Of a stretch of DNA of 5,221 bases, positions 4,849 to 5,221 are shown piece after piece. Numbering within the stretch: position 1 is the first letter of the stretch; every line of letters starts with the position of its first letter. The notes below the pieces were generated by a model. The model saw only the letters and a program-made list of their open reading frames with translations. It was not told where the DNA came from and ran no database searches. Both the position numbers and the translations under genes were made by a program. The stretch lies in the NCBI GenBank assembly GCA_035620375.1, contig DASPGX010000003.1, positions 1-5,221 of the forward strand, written 5' to 3'. This stretch comes from DASPGX01 sp035620375 (lineage in GTDB: Bacteria > Patescibacteriota > Minisyncoccia > 2-02-FULL-40-12 > GWA2-44-9).

Positions 4849-5221
4849 CTATCTGACGCGGAAGAACCGACCCTGCACCTGCTCGTAGACGCAGTTGCTG
4901 CAGTGTCCGATAATCCGGACTTCCTCGTCGTAAGCTCTGGCGATCTCCAGGTTGTTCCCCGTCTCCAGGAACGGCAGGTTCCCGCCCACCTTCTCGCCGG
5001 CTGTCACGATGTGCTTGGCGTCCTCCGGCCGAGAGTTCACCCAGACGTTGTACAGTACCGCCCGGAACGTGGACGGGGCAATCTTGTCCACCGTACTGCC
5101 GACCGTGGGGCAGTCCGACCCGTACGGGCGGATGGCCGTGCTTTGGAGTCCGCACTCGCGCGTGGAACCGTCGGGGTTCGCGAGCGTTACGTTGAACGTG
5201 ACCCAGTCGTTGGCTTCCGGG
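4849..5221 (-). CDS. hypothetical four-cysteine protein (N-terminus outside window)
   Basis: The frame is open from the window edge to a TAG at 4851-4849, giving the last 123 residues of a longer protein; a GTG at 5091 lies inside this open frame and need not be the start. No family is recognised. The visible part begins with a beta-rich 'DWVTFNVTLANPDGST' (5-20), which resembles a strand pair of an extracellular Ig-like domain. Cysteines stand at 23, 37, 107 and 110 of the visible fragment; the last two form CSNC in 'IIGHCSNCVYEQVQGRFFRV', close to the C-terminus. The four could form disulfides in an exported protein or a small metal site. The signal peptide, if any, is outside the window. 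The gene converges on the TspO-family gene and has its own strong terminator, which supports it being real. Confidence 0.7.
   Translation of the reverse strand, partial: PEANDWVTFNVTLANPDGSTRECGLQSTAIRPYGSDCPTVGSTVDKIAPSTFRAVLYNVWVNSRPEDAKHIVTAGEKVGGNLPFLETGNNLEIARAYDEEVRIIGHCSNCVYEQVQGRFFRVR

Noticed and set aside
4388..4888. Plus-strand 166-codon frame overlapping the TspO-family gene and its downstream hairpin
   Set aside because: It is a Arg/Ala/Pro-rich shadow in another frame and runs through the convergent terminator.
1..5221. Mobile element, CRISPR array, tRNA/rRNA or a multi-gene defence system
   Set aside because: No transposase, integrase, spaced direct repeats, cloverleaf or nuclease/helicase motifs were found on either strand.

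Overview
The window is high-GC, gene-dense bacterial DNA with short intergenic gaps. It holds eight protein genes, two of them cut by the window ends, and no RNA genes, insertion sequences or CRISPR arrays. Several features point to a high-GC member of the Candidate Phyla Radiation (Patescibacteria, Parcubacteria-like). The kinase phosphoacceptor segment has the 'FASLASHQLKAPLTAMKW' style common there. The proteins are small and membrane-bound or secreted, many have no nameable function, and most starts have a -10 box right against the ATG. This placement is inferred from style; no marker gene is present.

Layout. Minus strand, 1553 to 1: a two-TM sensor histidine kinase with a CHASE-like extracellular domain, lacking only its extreme C-terminus. 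Divergent from it, across a 71-bp gap with back-to-back promoters, lies a secreted acidic/Gly-rich protein (1625-2416) with a short Hcp-like motif. It is followed 20 bp later by a YdeI/OmpD-associated family protein (2437-3009). A perfect hairpin overlaps that gene's stop codon, followed by a GAGCGAG-containing intergenic element. Then come a four-TM DUF4383-like protein (3126-3470) and a 40-residue single-TM microprotein (3505-3627), closed by a strong intrinsic terminator. Next is an unrecognised basic 204-residue protein (3710-4324) with its own terminator, then a short TspO/MBR-family protein (4395-4790). A convergent minus-strand gene (5221 to 4849, N-terminus outside the window) encodes an unrecognised four-cysteine protein and ends at a hairpin with a T-tract on the minus strand.

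The most notable shared feature is promoter placement. Five of the seven starts inside the window have a TATAAT-like hexamer only 6-8 nt before the ATG, so transcription should begin at or within about two bases of the start codon (leaderless mRNAs). Only the 3710 gene has a clear Shine-Dalgarno sequence. The plus-strand genes look like mostly independent units with a -10 box each, apart from the 1625/2437 pair. I see no single coherent multi-gene system. The common theme is the cell envelope: a sensor kinase, a secreted protein, and three small membrane proteins.
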